Source: Hoeflea sp038900095
Lineage (GTDB): Bacteria; Pseudomonadota; Alphaproteobacteria; Rhizobiales; Rhizobiaceae
Reading direction: 5' to 3'
Assembly (NCBI RefSeq): GCF_038900095.1
Contig: NZ_JBBMQQ010000002.1
Coordinates: 310,001-374,000, forward strand
Length of the DNA: 64,000 bases
A program made the translations under genes and the position numbers. Positions within the stretch are counted from its first letter, which is position 1. Each line of letters opens with the position of its first letter. Shown here piece by piece: positions 26,235-34,416 of this stretch. The notes beneath the pieces were generated by a model. The model searched no databases, was not told the DNA's origin, and saw only the letters and a list, made by a program, of their open reading frames with translations.

Positions 26235-27059
26235 ATGTTTGACCGAGACCAGCTGATCAAGAAATTCCGTGCGATGCGCGATGCCGGGGAGCCGATCATC
26301 GGCGGCGGCGCGGGCACCGGGCTTTCGGCCAAGTGCGAGGAAGCCGGCGGGATCGACTTGATCGTGATCTACAATTCGGGCCGTTACCGGATGGCTGGAC
26401 GCGGGTCCCTTGCCGGGCTGATGCCCTATGGCGACGCCAATGGTGTGGTGATGGAAATGGCCGGAGAAGTCCTGCCTGTCGTCAAGCAAACCCCGGTGCT
26501 GGCCGGCGTCTGTGCTTCCGACCCGTTCCGGCTGATGGACAAGTTTCTCGACCAGGTAAAGGACGCCGGGTTCAGCGGCGTGCAGAACTTTCCGACCGTG
26601 GGTCTGATCGACGGCACCTTCCGGGCCAATCTCGAAGAGACCGGAATGTCCTACCAGCTCGAGGTCGACATGATCGCGATGGCCAGCAAGAAGGGCTTGC
26701 TGACTACGCCTTATGTCTTCTCGGAAGCCGATGCCGCGGCGATGGCGGGAGCCGGCGCCGACATCATTGTCGTGCATCTTGGTCTGACCACCGGCGGTTC
26801 CATCGGAGCGGAGACAGGGGTGAAGCTGGCGGATGCACCGGCCCTGACGGATGCCTGGGCCAAGGCCGCGCTGGACGTCAATCCGGATGTCATCGTGCTG
26901 GTTCATGGCGGCCCGGTCGCCAGCCCCGAGGACGCCGACTTCGTTCTCAAGAACACGAAATACTGTCACGGATTTTACGGGGCGTCCTCGATGGAACGGC
27001 TTCCGACCGAGATCGCGCTGACCGCGCAAACCAAGAAATTCAAGCAAATCGGCCGGTAA
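26235..27059 (+). CDS. 'Phosphoenolpyruvate hydrolase' family TIM-barrel protein
   Basis: A 274-residue protein of the TIM-barrel signal-transduction/PEP-hydrolase family. Typical segments are GEPIIGGGAGTGLSAKCEEAG, DLIVIYNSGRYRMAGRGSLA and MPYGDANGVV, with VQNFPTVGLIDG in the middle and GFYGASSMERLP near the end. This family regularly neighbours UPF0261 proteins, and in fungi and plants the two occur as one polypeptide. The family name does not establish the reaction, and no substrate is known. It sits 3 bp after the LivF-UPF0261 fusion and 39 bp before the giant flotillin. Confidence 0.85.
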   Translation: MFDRDQLIKKFRAMRDAGEPIIGGGAGTGLSAKCEEAGGIDLIVIYNSGRYRMAGRGSLAGLMPYGDANGVVMEMAGEVLPVVKQTPVLAGVCASDPFRLMDKFLDQVKDAGFSGVQNFPTVGLIDGTFRANLEETGMSYQLEVDMIAMASKKGLLTTPYVFSEADAAAMAGAGADIIVVHLGLTTGGSIGAETGVKLADAPALTDAWAKAALDVNPDVIVLVHGGPVASPEDADFVLKNTKYCHGFYGASSMERLPTEIALTAQTKKFKQIGR

Positions 27060-27098
27060 GGCCCAAGACGACAGGCGCACGCGCGCAGGAGGATAGAC

Positions 27099-30000
27099 AT
27101 GACCGGAGAACTCATAGGGCAGCTGATTTTGTGGCTGATCATGGCCGTGATCGTGATCTTCATCGCCTACTGGGTGATGAACTGGCTTTATCGGCGTTCG
27201 ACCAAGGAAATCGCCTTCGTCCGCACCGGCTTTCTCGGCGAGAAAGTGGTGATCGACGGCGGCGCCTTCGTCTGGCCGATCATTCACGACATCACGCCGG
27301 TCAACATGAATTCCATGGACCTTCACGTGGTGCGCGACAAGGAAAACGCGCTGATCACCAAGGACCGGATGCGCATTGATATCGAAGCGTCGTTTTACGT
27401 GCGCGTCGAGCAGAGCCGCAAGGCCGTGACCCTGGCGGCGTCGACACTGGGCCGGAGAACACTCGAACCCGAACGCATTCACCAGTTGCTGTCCGGCAAG
27501 TTCGTCTCCGCCTTGCGGACCGTGGCCGCCGACATGACGATGGAAGAGCTGCATGAACAGCGCGGCGACTATGTCCGCCGGGTGATGGAAATGGCGCAGG
27601 AGGGGCTCAACAAGAACGGGCTCGAACTCGAAAGCGTCGCCATCCTCGATATCGACCAGACCGAGATCGAGTATTTCAATCCGTCCAACCGGTTCGATGC
27701 TGAAGGTCTGACCTCGGTGATCGAGGCCATCGAAGGCCGCCGCAAGCTGCGCAATGACATCGAGCAGAGCACGATGCTGCAGATCCGCGCCCGCAACCTG
27801 GAGGCGGAGAAAGAATCGCTGAACATCGAGCGCGAGAGCGAAAGCGCCCGCCTTGAACAGGAACGGGAAATCGAATTCCGCCGGGCCCAGCAGCGCACCG
27901 ACCTGGCCCGCGAACGTTCCGAGCGGGAGAAGGAAGCCGAACAGGCGACCCTGTCGAGCCGTGAGGCGATCGAGACCGCACGGATTTCCAACGACGAACA
28001 GATCGCGGCGGCGCGGATCGCTTCCGAACGGCGGATCCGCGAGCAGGAAATCGAACGCCAGCAGGTTATCGACGAGGCTGAAATTTCGACCCGTCAGACT
28101 ATCGAGAAAGCCAGGATTTCACAGGAGAAGGTTCTCACCGAAGCCCGGATCCAGACCAACCTGGACACCGAGTCTGCAGACATCGCTGCCAAGGAAGCGA
28201 TCGAGAAGGCCCGCATCGCACAGGAACGCGTGCTGACCCAGGCCCGCATTGCCAAGGAACTGGAAACCGAGGCCAGCGAGATCGACCGCAAGCAGAAGAT
28301 CGATGCCGCCGGTATCAATGCGCAAGAGATGATCGAGAAGGCAAGGATTGCGCAGCAGCAGGAAATCACCGAAGCAAGGATTGCGCTCGAACGTTCGACG
28401 CGCGAACGCGAAATTGCCCGCAACCTTGCCATAGAAGAAGCCGAGATCGCTGCGCGCGAAGCCTCCGAAAAGCTGCGCATTGCGCAGGAAAAATCGGTCT
28501 CCCAGGAGCGGATTGCAGCCGACAAGGCCACCCGCACCCTGGAAATCGAGCGCAAGAAGATTCTCGAGGAAGCCGAGATCGCTTCGCAGCAGGCGACGGA
28601 AGCCGCCAAGATTGCCCGCGAGAAGACACTTACCGCAGAACGGATTGCATCCGAACTGGCGACACAAAGTCTCGAGATCGAGCGTCGCAAGACACTCGAG
28701 ACGGCGGAGATCGAAGCAACGGAAATCACGTCCCGCGAGCGCATTGGCCAGCAGGAACGTCTGCGTGCCCTCGAGATCGCCCGCAACGAAGCCATCGATC
28801 AGGCCGAGATCGCCAGCCGCGAGGCTGTCGAGAAGGCGCGGATCGCCACCGAGGCACGTACCGCGGTCGAGCGGATCGAGAACGAGGAACGCACCAAGGA
28901 GCGCGACCTGGCCCGCGATCTGGCCATCGCCCATGCCGAAACCGCCAAGCAGGAAGCGGTCGAAGCCAAGCGGATCGCCAAGGAAAAGAAACTGGCCGCC
29001 GAACGCATTGCCTACGAGCAGGACATGCGCGAACGCGAGATTGCCCGCAACCGGGCCGTCGAAATCGCCGGCGTCTCCGCCCAGGAGGTCATCAACGCCG
29101 CCAAAATCAACGAACATGGCAAGACACGTGCCGCGGAAATCATGCGCGATGCTGAAATCCGCAGCCGCGAAATCGAGAAGCAGGAGGCAATCGAAGCCGC
29201 CGAGATCTCCAGCCGTCGCCTGATCGAAGGTCAGCGGATCGAGAAGGAAGCCGAAACAACGGCCGAAAAGATCGCCCGCGACCAGAAGATCCGGGATCTC
29301 GAGATTGCCCGCAACAAGGCACTCGACGGCGCCCAGATCGCTGCAGACGAGGCCATCGAGGCGGCGAAGGTCTCCAAGCAGAAGACCGTGGACGCCGAGA
29401 AGATCCTTGCCGAGCAGGAGCTTGAAGCCAGGAAGCTCGAGCGCAAGAAGGCTCTCGAACAGCTCGAAATCGCCCGTGTCCAGGTCCTGCGCGAAGCCGA
29501 GATCGCCAGCCAGGAAGAGATCGAGCGTGCACGTATCGCCTCCGAGCGTGGACTGGACGATGCCCGCATCGGTCACCAGACAGAGCGCCGTCGTCTCGAG
29601 ATCGCGCGCGAGCGGGCTGTCGAAGAGGCGACAATGGAAAAGGCCATCGCGCTTTACCAGAAATCTCTGGACCAGAGTGCGGCTGCCATCGAGGCGGAAA
29701 GTGCCCGGGCCCGTGCTGTGGAAGCTGCCGAGAAGACCAAGACCGCCGGCGAGAAGGAGATCGCCATGCGGGCCAAGACGATCGGTGTCACCGCGGCCGA
29801 ACTGGAAGCAGAACGCAAGCGGATCGGCGCCGAAGCCGAGAAGATCCGTGCAGCGGTCGAGGCCGAAGCGCAGAAGCTCATCAACGAGGCCGAGAACGTT
29901 CTCACCGACGGCGCACGTGCAAGCCTGTTCAAGCGCAAGATGCTGGAACACGTCGAGGGCATCGTGTCTGCGTCCGCCAAGCCGCTTGAGAAGATCAACG

Positions 30001-30299
30001 ACATCCGGATCATGCAGCTGGGCGGCTCCGGCACCCAGGGGCTTGACTGGGCCAATGGCGGCAATGGCGGCGGCAGCGGCGGTGGTGGCAGCGGTTCGCC
30101 GAGCCCCACCGACGAGGTCATGAACTCCGCCCTGCGCTACCGCGTCCAGGCACCGTTCGTGGACAGTCTGCTCAGCGACATCGGCATCGACGGGGCCAAC
30201 ATCGCGCGCTCCGACATCTTCCGCAATGCCAGCGACATGTCGCGTGCGGTCACGGAATCCGCCCGCTCGAAGGCAGCCTCCAAGAAGGATGAAAAGTAA
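27099..30299 (+). CDS. Giant flotillin-like SPFH protein with long hendecad coiled coil
   Basis: A 1066-residue membrane-anchored protein. One N-terminal helix (about 8-30) is followed by an SPFH/band 7 domain (about 32-210) including FLGEKVVIDGGAFVWPIIH and MRIDIEASFYVRV, as in flotillins and YqiK. A long charged helix runs from about 215; residues 316-832 are built from repeats of 44 (sometimes 33 or 55) residues, always multiples of 11. The flotillin-like tail (KTIGVTAAELEAERKRIGAE...ENVL) follows, then a Gly/Ser-rich linker near 985-1005 and a short C-terminal domain. Usual bacterial flotillins have about 500-700 residues, so the coiled coil is greatly extended. AGGAGG precedes the ATG, and the stop overlaps the next gene. 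Its position next to a Cox-type hydroxylase suggests a scaffold role; this is inference. Confidence 0.88.
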   Translation: MTGELIGQLILWLIMAVIVIFIAYWVMNWLYRRSTKEIAFVRTGFLGEKVVIDGGAFVWPIIHDITPVNMNSMDLHVVRDKENALITKDRMRIDIEASFYVRVEQSRKAVTLAASTLGRRTLEPERIHQLLSGKFVSALRTVAADMTMEELHEQRGDYVRRVMEMAQEGLNKNGLELESVAILDIDQTEIEYFNPSNRFDAEGLTSVIEAIEGRRKLRNDIEQSTMLQIRARNLEAEKESLNIERESESARLEQEREIEFRRAQQRTDLARERSEREKEAEQATLSSREAIETARISNDEQIAAARIASERRIREQEIERQQVIDEAEISTRQTIEKARISQEKVLTEARIQTNLDTESADIAAKEAIEKARIAQERVLTQARIAKELETEASEIDRKQKIDAAGINAQEMIEKARIAQQQEITEARIALERSTREREIARNLAIEEAEIAAREASEKLRIAQEKSVSQERIAADKATRTLEIERKKILEEAEIASQQATEAAKIAREKTLTAERIASELATQSLEIERRKTLETAEIEATEITSRERIGQQERLRALEIARNEAIDQAEIASREAVEKARIATEARTAVERIENEERTKERDLARDLAIAHAETAKQEAVEAKRIAKEKKLAAERIAYEQDMREREIARNRAVEIAGVSAQEVINAAKINEHGKTRAAEIMRDAEIRSREIEKQEAIEAAEISSRRLIEGQRIEKEAETTAEKIARDQKIRDLEIARNKALDGAQIAADEAIEAAKVSKQKTVDAEKILAEQELEARKLERKKALEQLEIARVQVLREAEIASQEEIERARIASERGLDDARIGHQTERRRLEIARERAVEEATMEKAIALYQKSLDQSAAAIEAESARARAVEAAEKTKTAGEKEIAMRAKTIGVTAAELEAERKRIGAEAEKIRAAVEAEAQKLINEAENVLTDGARASLFKRKMLEHVEGIVSASAKPLEKINDIRIMQLGGSGTQGLDWANGGNGGGSGGGGSGSPSPTDEVMNSALRYRVQAPFVDSLLSDIGIDGANIARSDIFRNASDMSRAVTESARSKAASKKDEK
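28044..29594 (+). repeat. Coding repeat region: 12 units of 44, 33 or 55 residues
   Basis: Within the flotillin-like gene, units beginning with variants of xEIxR follow with lengths 44, 33, 44, 44, 44, 33, 44, 44, 44, 44, 44 and 55 residues, counted by hand: 517 residues or 47 hendecads. A typical unit reads LEIERKKILEEAEIAS, then QQATEAAKIAREKTL, then TAERIASELATQS. Sequences diverge between units at DNA level, so this is an old protein repeat, not recent tandem duplication. Confidence 0.85.
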
Positions 30300-30736
30300 T
30301 GGCCCGCGTCTTTGTTTCATCCGTCATCAACGCCGAAGCCAGCGCTGTCTGGGAGAGGATCCGCGATTTCAACGCCATGCCCAAATGGCACCCGCGGATT
30401 CGCGACAGCCGGATCGAGGAGGGATTGCCGTCTGACAAGATCGGGTGCATCCGCAACTTCCACCTTCAGAACGGGGACATGATCCGCGAGCAACTGGTGG
30501 GCATGTCGGACTACGACCTGTTCTGCAGCTACGTGATGCTGGAAGGGCCGATGCCGCTTTGGGATTACATGGCCACTTTGCGGCTGACTCCCGTCACTGA
30601 CGGCGGCCGGACCTTTGCGGAATGGTCGGCGGAGTTCTCCTGTGACCCCGACAAGGAAACCGATCTTACCAATGGAATTGCAACCAACGTGTTCAAGGGC
30701 GGTTTCGATGCGCTCAAGCGGCACTTTGGCGGCTGA
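30299..30736 (+). CDS. SRPBCC (START/Bet v 1-like) protein, first of a pair
   Basis: A 145-residue single-domain protein with the helix-grip layout of polyketide cyclase/CoxG-like proteins: NAEASAVWERIRDFNAMPKWHP at the N-terminus, GCIRNFHLQNGDMIREQL in the beta sheet, and a C-terminal amphipathic helix FKGGFDALKRHFGG. No membrane anchor is seen, unlike CoxG. The start overlaps the flotillin stop (TAATG). A related copy follows after 41 bp. It may bind a hydrophobic substrate or product of the hydroxylase, or help attach it to the membrane scaffold. Confidence 0.85.
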   Translation: MARVFVSSVINAEASAVWERIRDFNAMPKWHPRIRDSRIEEGLPSDKIGCIRNFHLQNGDMIREQLVGMSDYDLFCSYVMLEGPMPLWDYMATLRLTPVTDGGRTFAEWSAEFSCDPDKETDLTNGIATNVFKGGFDALKRHFGG

Positions 30737-30777
30737 AGCATACGGTCGAATTCAAGCTGAACCAGGGAAACAGGGTC

Positions 30778-31221
30778 ATGGCAAAGGTTATTCGCAGCAC
30801 GGTTCTGCCAGCTCCCATCGAGGTGGTCTGGGACGTCCTGCGCGATTTCAACGGGCATGACCGCTGGCATCCTGCGGTGGCAAGCAGCGAGATCGAGCGT
30901 GGGCGGGATGCGGACCGGGTGGGGAGCATCCGCCGCTTCAAGCTGACAGACGGATCGGAACTCAGGGAACAGCTGTTGACGCTCAGCGATGCGGAGACCG
31001 CCTACAGCTATTGCCTGTTCGATACCCCGATCCCGCTGTTCAACTATGTCAGCCACCTGCGGTTAATGCCGGTAACGGACAGCGACCATACGTTCTGGGA
31101 GTGGGAGGGGCGTTTCGATACGCCCGCAGACCAGCATGACGCCATGGTGCGGCTGGTCGGGACAGATATTTACGAAGCAGGGTTCGGAGCAATCCGGACG
31201 CACTTGGGATTGGAGAGCTGA
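30778..31221 (+). CDS. SRPBCC (START/Bet v 1-like) protein, second of a pair
   Basis: A 147-residue paralogue of the preceding gene. It has the same landmarks: PAPIEVVWDVLRDFNGHDRWHP, RVGSIRRFKLTDGSELREQLL, LRLMPVTDSDHTFWEWEGRF and a C-terminal helix GFGAIRTHLG. It starts with ATG after a modest GGGAAA. The FAD subunit gene of the hydroxylase begins 2 bp after its stop, so the START pair belongs to the same operon. The ligand is unknown. Confidence 0.85.
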   Translation: MAKVIRSTVLPAPIEVVWDVLRDFNGHDRWHPAVASSEIERGRDADRVGSIRRFKLTDGSELREQLLTLSDAETAYSYCLFDTPIPLFNYVSHLRLMPVTDSDHTFWEWEGRFDTPADQHDAMVRLVGTDIYEAGFGAIRTHLGLES

Positions 31222-31222
31222 C

Positions 31223-32008
31223 ATGCTGTCAGTCGAAACATATCAAACAATGGCCGAGGCGGCCGGGGCCATGACCGACCGGTCACGCTTTCTGGGTGGA
31301 GGAACCCTGGTCATGCGCGCGGTCAATTACGGTGACCAGAGTTTCGACCGGATCATCCGGTCGCGCCAGATCGAGAACTCGATAAGGTCAGAGTCCGGCG
31401 GCATTCGCATCGGGGCCGGCGCAACAATGGCCGATATCCTGGCATCGCGGGAGGTCTCTTTCCTGCACCAGGTCGCACGGCTGATCGGCGGCCCGGCAAT
31501 CCGCAACATGGCAACTGTCGGGGGCAATCTGTTTGCTCCCCATCCCTACGGAGATCTGGCAACAGCCTTGCTGGCGCTCGACGCACGGGTGGTCATGACC
31601 AATGGCCAGGCAGAGCCGATGGAAAGTTTCCTCGCTGGCCGGTCTCATGCCCGCAACCTGGTGACGGCCGTCATCGTTCCGAACGTCAGTGAAACCGAAT
31701 TCCGCTTTGCCAAGATCAGCCGCGTCAAACCGAAGGGCGTTGCGCTGTTGTCGGTTGCCGCATGGCTGCGTCGCGGCGATGTCCGGCTGGCATGGGGTGG
31801 CATGGGACCGACACCGCTGCGTTCGAAGGCGGCTGAACGGGCTCTCAGCAGCGGCGGGCAACTGGATGAGGCGGGTATCGCGCCTGCACTCGCGGTCTGC
31901 ACGCAGGATCTGCAACCCGCCGACGATGCGCTGGCCACGGCCTGGTATCGCCGCGAAGTGGCGCCGGTTCATCTCAAACGACTGTTGCTGAACGGAGGGC
32001 GCCTCTGA
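31223..32008 (+). CDS. Molybdenum hydroxylase FAD-binding subunit (CoxM/XdhB-like)
   Basis: A 261-residue medium subunit. The FAD-binding domain contains LGGGTLVMRAVNYG, IGAGATMADIL and the characteristic GGPAIRNMATVGGNLFAPHP; the C-terminal part with FRFAKISRVKPKGVALLSVA is the CO-dehydrogenase flavoprotein C-terminal domain. Start is ATG at 31223; the open frame further upstream only overlaps the START gene. It passes electrons from the 2Fe-2S subunit to an acceptor. The stop overlaps the next gene (TGATG). It belongs with the S and split L subunits that follow. Confidence 0.9.
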   Translation: MLSVETYQTMAEAAGAMTDRSRFLGGGTLVMRAVNYGDQSFDRIIRSRQIENSIRSESGGIRIGAGATMADILASREVSFLHQVARLIGGPAIRNMATVGGNLFAPHPYGDLATALLALDARVVMTNGQAEPMESFLAGRSHARNLVTAVIVPNVSETEFRFAKISRVKPKGVALLSVAAWLRRGDVRLAWGGMGPTPLRSKAAERALSSGGQLDEAGIAPALAVCTQDLQPADDALATAWYRREVAPVHLKRLLLNGGRL

Positions 32009-32490
32009 TGGCAAAAACCCCAATCACCTTCACCCTCAACGACAGCGAAGTGGCGCTTTTCGCCGATCACGGGGCAGCCCTGATCGATGTGTTGCGCCGC
32101 GGTGTCGGAGACCTCACGCCGAAACAGGGCTGCGCCCAGGGAACGTGCGGTGCCTGCACCGTGCTGATCGACGGTCAGCCGCATTTGTCCTGCCTGACGC
32201 TTGCCGAGACAGTCGAAGGCCGCCGGATCGATACGGTTGGCGGACTGGCCAACGGGCAGCACCTTGATGTCTTGCAGACCACCTTCATGGAAGGGTTTGC
32301 GGCGCAATGCGGATTTTGCACTTCGGGCATGCTGCTCGCGGCAAAGGCATTGCTGGAGCGGGTCCCCAATCCTGACCGCGCCGAGGTGATCGAGGCGATT
32401 TCAGGAAACCTGTGCCGCTGTACCGGTTATGAGCCGATCGTCGACGCCATCCTGCTGGCGGCCGCAAGAATGCAGGGGAGGGCCGTCTGA
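32008..32490 (+). CDS. Molybdenum hydroxylase 2Fe-2S subunit (CoxS/XdhC-like)
   Basis: A 160-residue small subunit with all eight cluster cysteines. The plant-type ferredoxin domain has C42, C47, C50 and C62 (QGCAQGTCGACTV...SC). The helical domain has C101, C104, C136 and C138 (AQCGFCTSGM...NLCRCTGYEPIV). It relays electrons from the molybdenum centre to FAD. Both ends overlap neighbouring genes by a few bases, as expected for a stoichiometric complex. Confidence 0.95.
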   Translation: MAKTPITFTLNDSEVALFADHGAALIDVLRRGVGDLTPKQGCAQGTCGACTVLIDGQPHLSCLTLAETVEGRRIDTVGGLANGQHLDVLQTTFMEGFAAQCGFCTSGMLLAAKALLERVPNPDRAEVIEAISGNLCRCTGYEPIVDAILLAAARMQGRAV

Positions 32491-34415
32491 TGTCATCTGT
32501 CGAATTTCGCAAAGACCTGTTTGCCAACGAACGTGACGACACGCTCAAGGAGATCGGCAAGCCGACGATCCGGCAAGACATTCTCGGTCATGTCACCGGC
32601 CGTACCCCGTTTTATGACGACCATCTGTTCGACGGGCTGCTGCATATGCGCGCCGTCCGGTCGCCGCATCATCATGCCCAGATAAGATCCATCGACACAT
32701 CGGCAGCCGAACGCATGCCCGGCGTCCGCCGGGTCGCCACCGCCAAGGATGTGCCGAACAATCTCAACACGCTGCTTTCGCTTATCAACTTCGGCCGTGA
32801 TGACGAGCCGTTGTGCGCGCATGACAAGGTTCGCTATTTGGGCGAGGCTGTCGCCTGGGTGATCGCCGACACCGAACGCCAGGCGCGTGATGCCTGTGCC
32901 GCGGTGCGGGTGGACTATTCGGTGTTGCCGCACGTTCTCGATCCGGAAGAAGCACTGCAGCCGAATGCGCCGGTGGTCAACGAGGTCTATCCCAACAACA
33001 CCTTTGATTATCACAACACCTACGATCACCAGAAGCTGCGCTTTGGGGATGTCAACGCCGCCTTCGCCCGTGCCGATCATGTTATCGAGGCCGAGTACCA
33101 GATGTCCCCGATCGAGCAGGCGCCGATGGAAACCTGCGGCGCTATCGCCGCGCCGGAGACCAACGACCGGTTCGTCTGCTACACCAACACCCAGGCCTTG
33201 TTCTTCTCGCTCGGAACCACTGCCAAATTGCTCGACATCGCATCGTCGCGGCTGCACTTCATCGGCGGCACGGTTGGCGGCGGTTTCGGTGGAAAGGTGG
33301 ATTCGGTTGTCGAACCGACTGCCGTTCTGGGGGCGATGCTTACCGGCCGGCCGGTGAAGTTTGCCTGGGACCGCTACGAGGAAATGCAGGTTGGCGCTCC
33401 GCGCGGTGCGGAACGCTGGCGGCTGAAGGACGGGCTGACGCGGGATGGCAAGATCATCGCGCGCGAACTCACCGGGTTCTTCGACAGCGGTGCCTACATG
33501 CGGCTGTCGCCCTACGCGATCATCAAGGGAACCGGCCATGTTCCGGGGCCGTATTTCATTCCGAATGTCGCTTCCAACGTGTTTTGCTGCATCACCAACC
33601 GGACGCCGGCGACAGCCATGCGCGGCTTCGGCATCACCGCGGTGGATTTTGCGATCGAGTGCCAGATGGACCGGGGAGCCGAAGCAGTCGGCATGAACCC
33701 GATCGAGTTCCGCATTCTCAATGCCTACCGCGACGGTGACATGAAGGCGCACCGGCGCAAGGCCAAGAACACCGCCTTGATCGAGTGCTGCCAGGTGGCG
33801 GCCGGCAAGGCCAACTGGCCGATCTCGGCGGAGGCTGCCGCGCAGTCGTCACTGACTGGCGGCGGTACGCCGGAACGCGTCGCCATCCCCGAAACGGTAA
33901 TTGATTCCGAGGGCCGCATCGGTGAACGGCGCGCCGGCCGGACCAGCAGCACGTCGCCTGCCAAAAACGGCACCGGACGCGTGCCTGCGGGTACGCATGG
34001 TGTGGCGGTCAGCGGTGCGCCGGTTCAAAATCCGGACATGCAGATCGATGCCGAACGGATCGGTCACAGGATGGGGGCCGAACCCGTGAGTGCACCGCCC
34101 GTCGCGGCCGCTCCGGGTGCTCCTGTACGACCGGCGGCTGCGCCATCCTACCAGGCACCGCAGCCGACGCCGCCCATTGCTGCGCCGTCCGGTCCTGCGA
34201 CCCCAAGCTACGCGCAGCCGGCGCCGCCAACATCAGCACCGGCACAGGCGCCAACCCCAGCCCCGGCACAACCCGCATCCTATGCGCCCCAGCCGGCATC
34301 ACCGCCGACGCCGCCTGCAGCGCAACCGGCACCCTATGCGCCGGCCCAGCCGTTCTCGCGGGGCGTGAAGCGGCCCGGATCCTCTCCCTTTACCTCCGGC
34401 ATCAGGAGACGCTGA
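32490..34415 (+). CDS. Molybdenum hydroxylase large subunit, N-terminal half with Pro/Ala-rich tail
   Basis: A 641-residue protein. Residues 1 to about 455 match the first half of xanthine dehydrogenase-type molybdopterin subunits: IGKPTIRQDILGHVTGRTPFYDD, the APMETCGAIA region, the pterin-binding GGGFGGK (263-269), and TPATAMRGFGITAVDFA. The usual second half is missing. Instead residues about 456-530 are polar and about 533-628 are a Pro/Ala-rich stretch (repeated PAP, APT, QPAS), ending in a basic tail. The second half is encoded by the next gene. The tail is long and continuous with no stop, so this is not a fresh frameshift. The low-complexity part may be a flexible tether between halves or to the flotillin scaffold. 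Confidence 0.88.
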   Translation: MSSVEFRKDLFANERDDTLKEIGKPTIRQDILGHVTGRTPFYDDHLFDGLLHMRAVRSPHHHAQIRSIDTSAAERMPGVRRVATAKDVPNNLNTLLSLINFGRDDEPLCAHDKVRYLGEAVAWVIADTERQARDACAAVRVDYSVLPHVLDPEEALQPNAPVVNEVYPNNTFDYHNTYDHQKLRFGDVNAAFARADHVIEAEYQMSPIEQAPMETCGAIAAPETNDRFVCYTNTQALFFSLGTTAKLLDIASSRLHFIGGTVGGGFGGKVDSVVEPTAVLGAMLTGRPVKFAWDRYEEMQVGAPRGAERWRLKDGLTRDGKIIARELTGFFDSGAYMRLSPYAIIKGTGHVPGPYFIPNVASNVFCCITNRTPATAMRGFGITAVDFAIECQMDRGAEAVGMNPIEFRILNAYRDGDMKAHRRKAKNTALIECCQVAAGKANWPISAEAAAQSSLTGGGTPERVAIPETVIDSEGRIGERRAGRTSSTSPAKNGTGRVPAGTHGVAVSGAPVQNPDMQIDAERIGHRMGAEPVSAPPVAAAPGAPVRPAAAPSYQAPQPTPPIAAPSGPATPSYAQPAPPTSAPAQAPTPAPAQPASYAPQPASPPTPPAAQPAPYAPAQPFSRGVKRPGSSPFTSGIRRR

Positions 34416-34416
34416 C

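Noticed and set aside
28044..29594. Periodic 132-bp pattern as a possible CRISPR or DNA tandem repeat
   Set aside because: Units are divergent at DNA level, vary in length by 33 bp and lie within one continuous frame; there are no identical direct repeats with spacers.
28119..30320. Long open frame antisense to the flotillin gene
   Set aside because: Repetitive coding DNA keeps the opposite strand free of stops. The predicted Leu/Gly/Asp-rich repeat protein is a by-product of the hendecad repeat.
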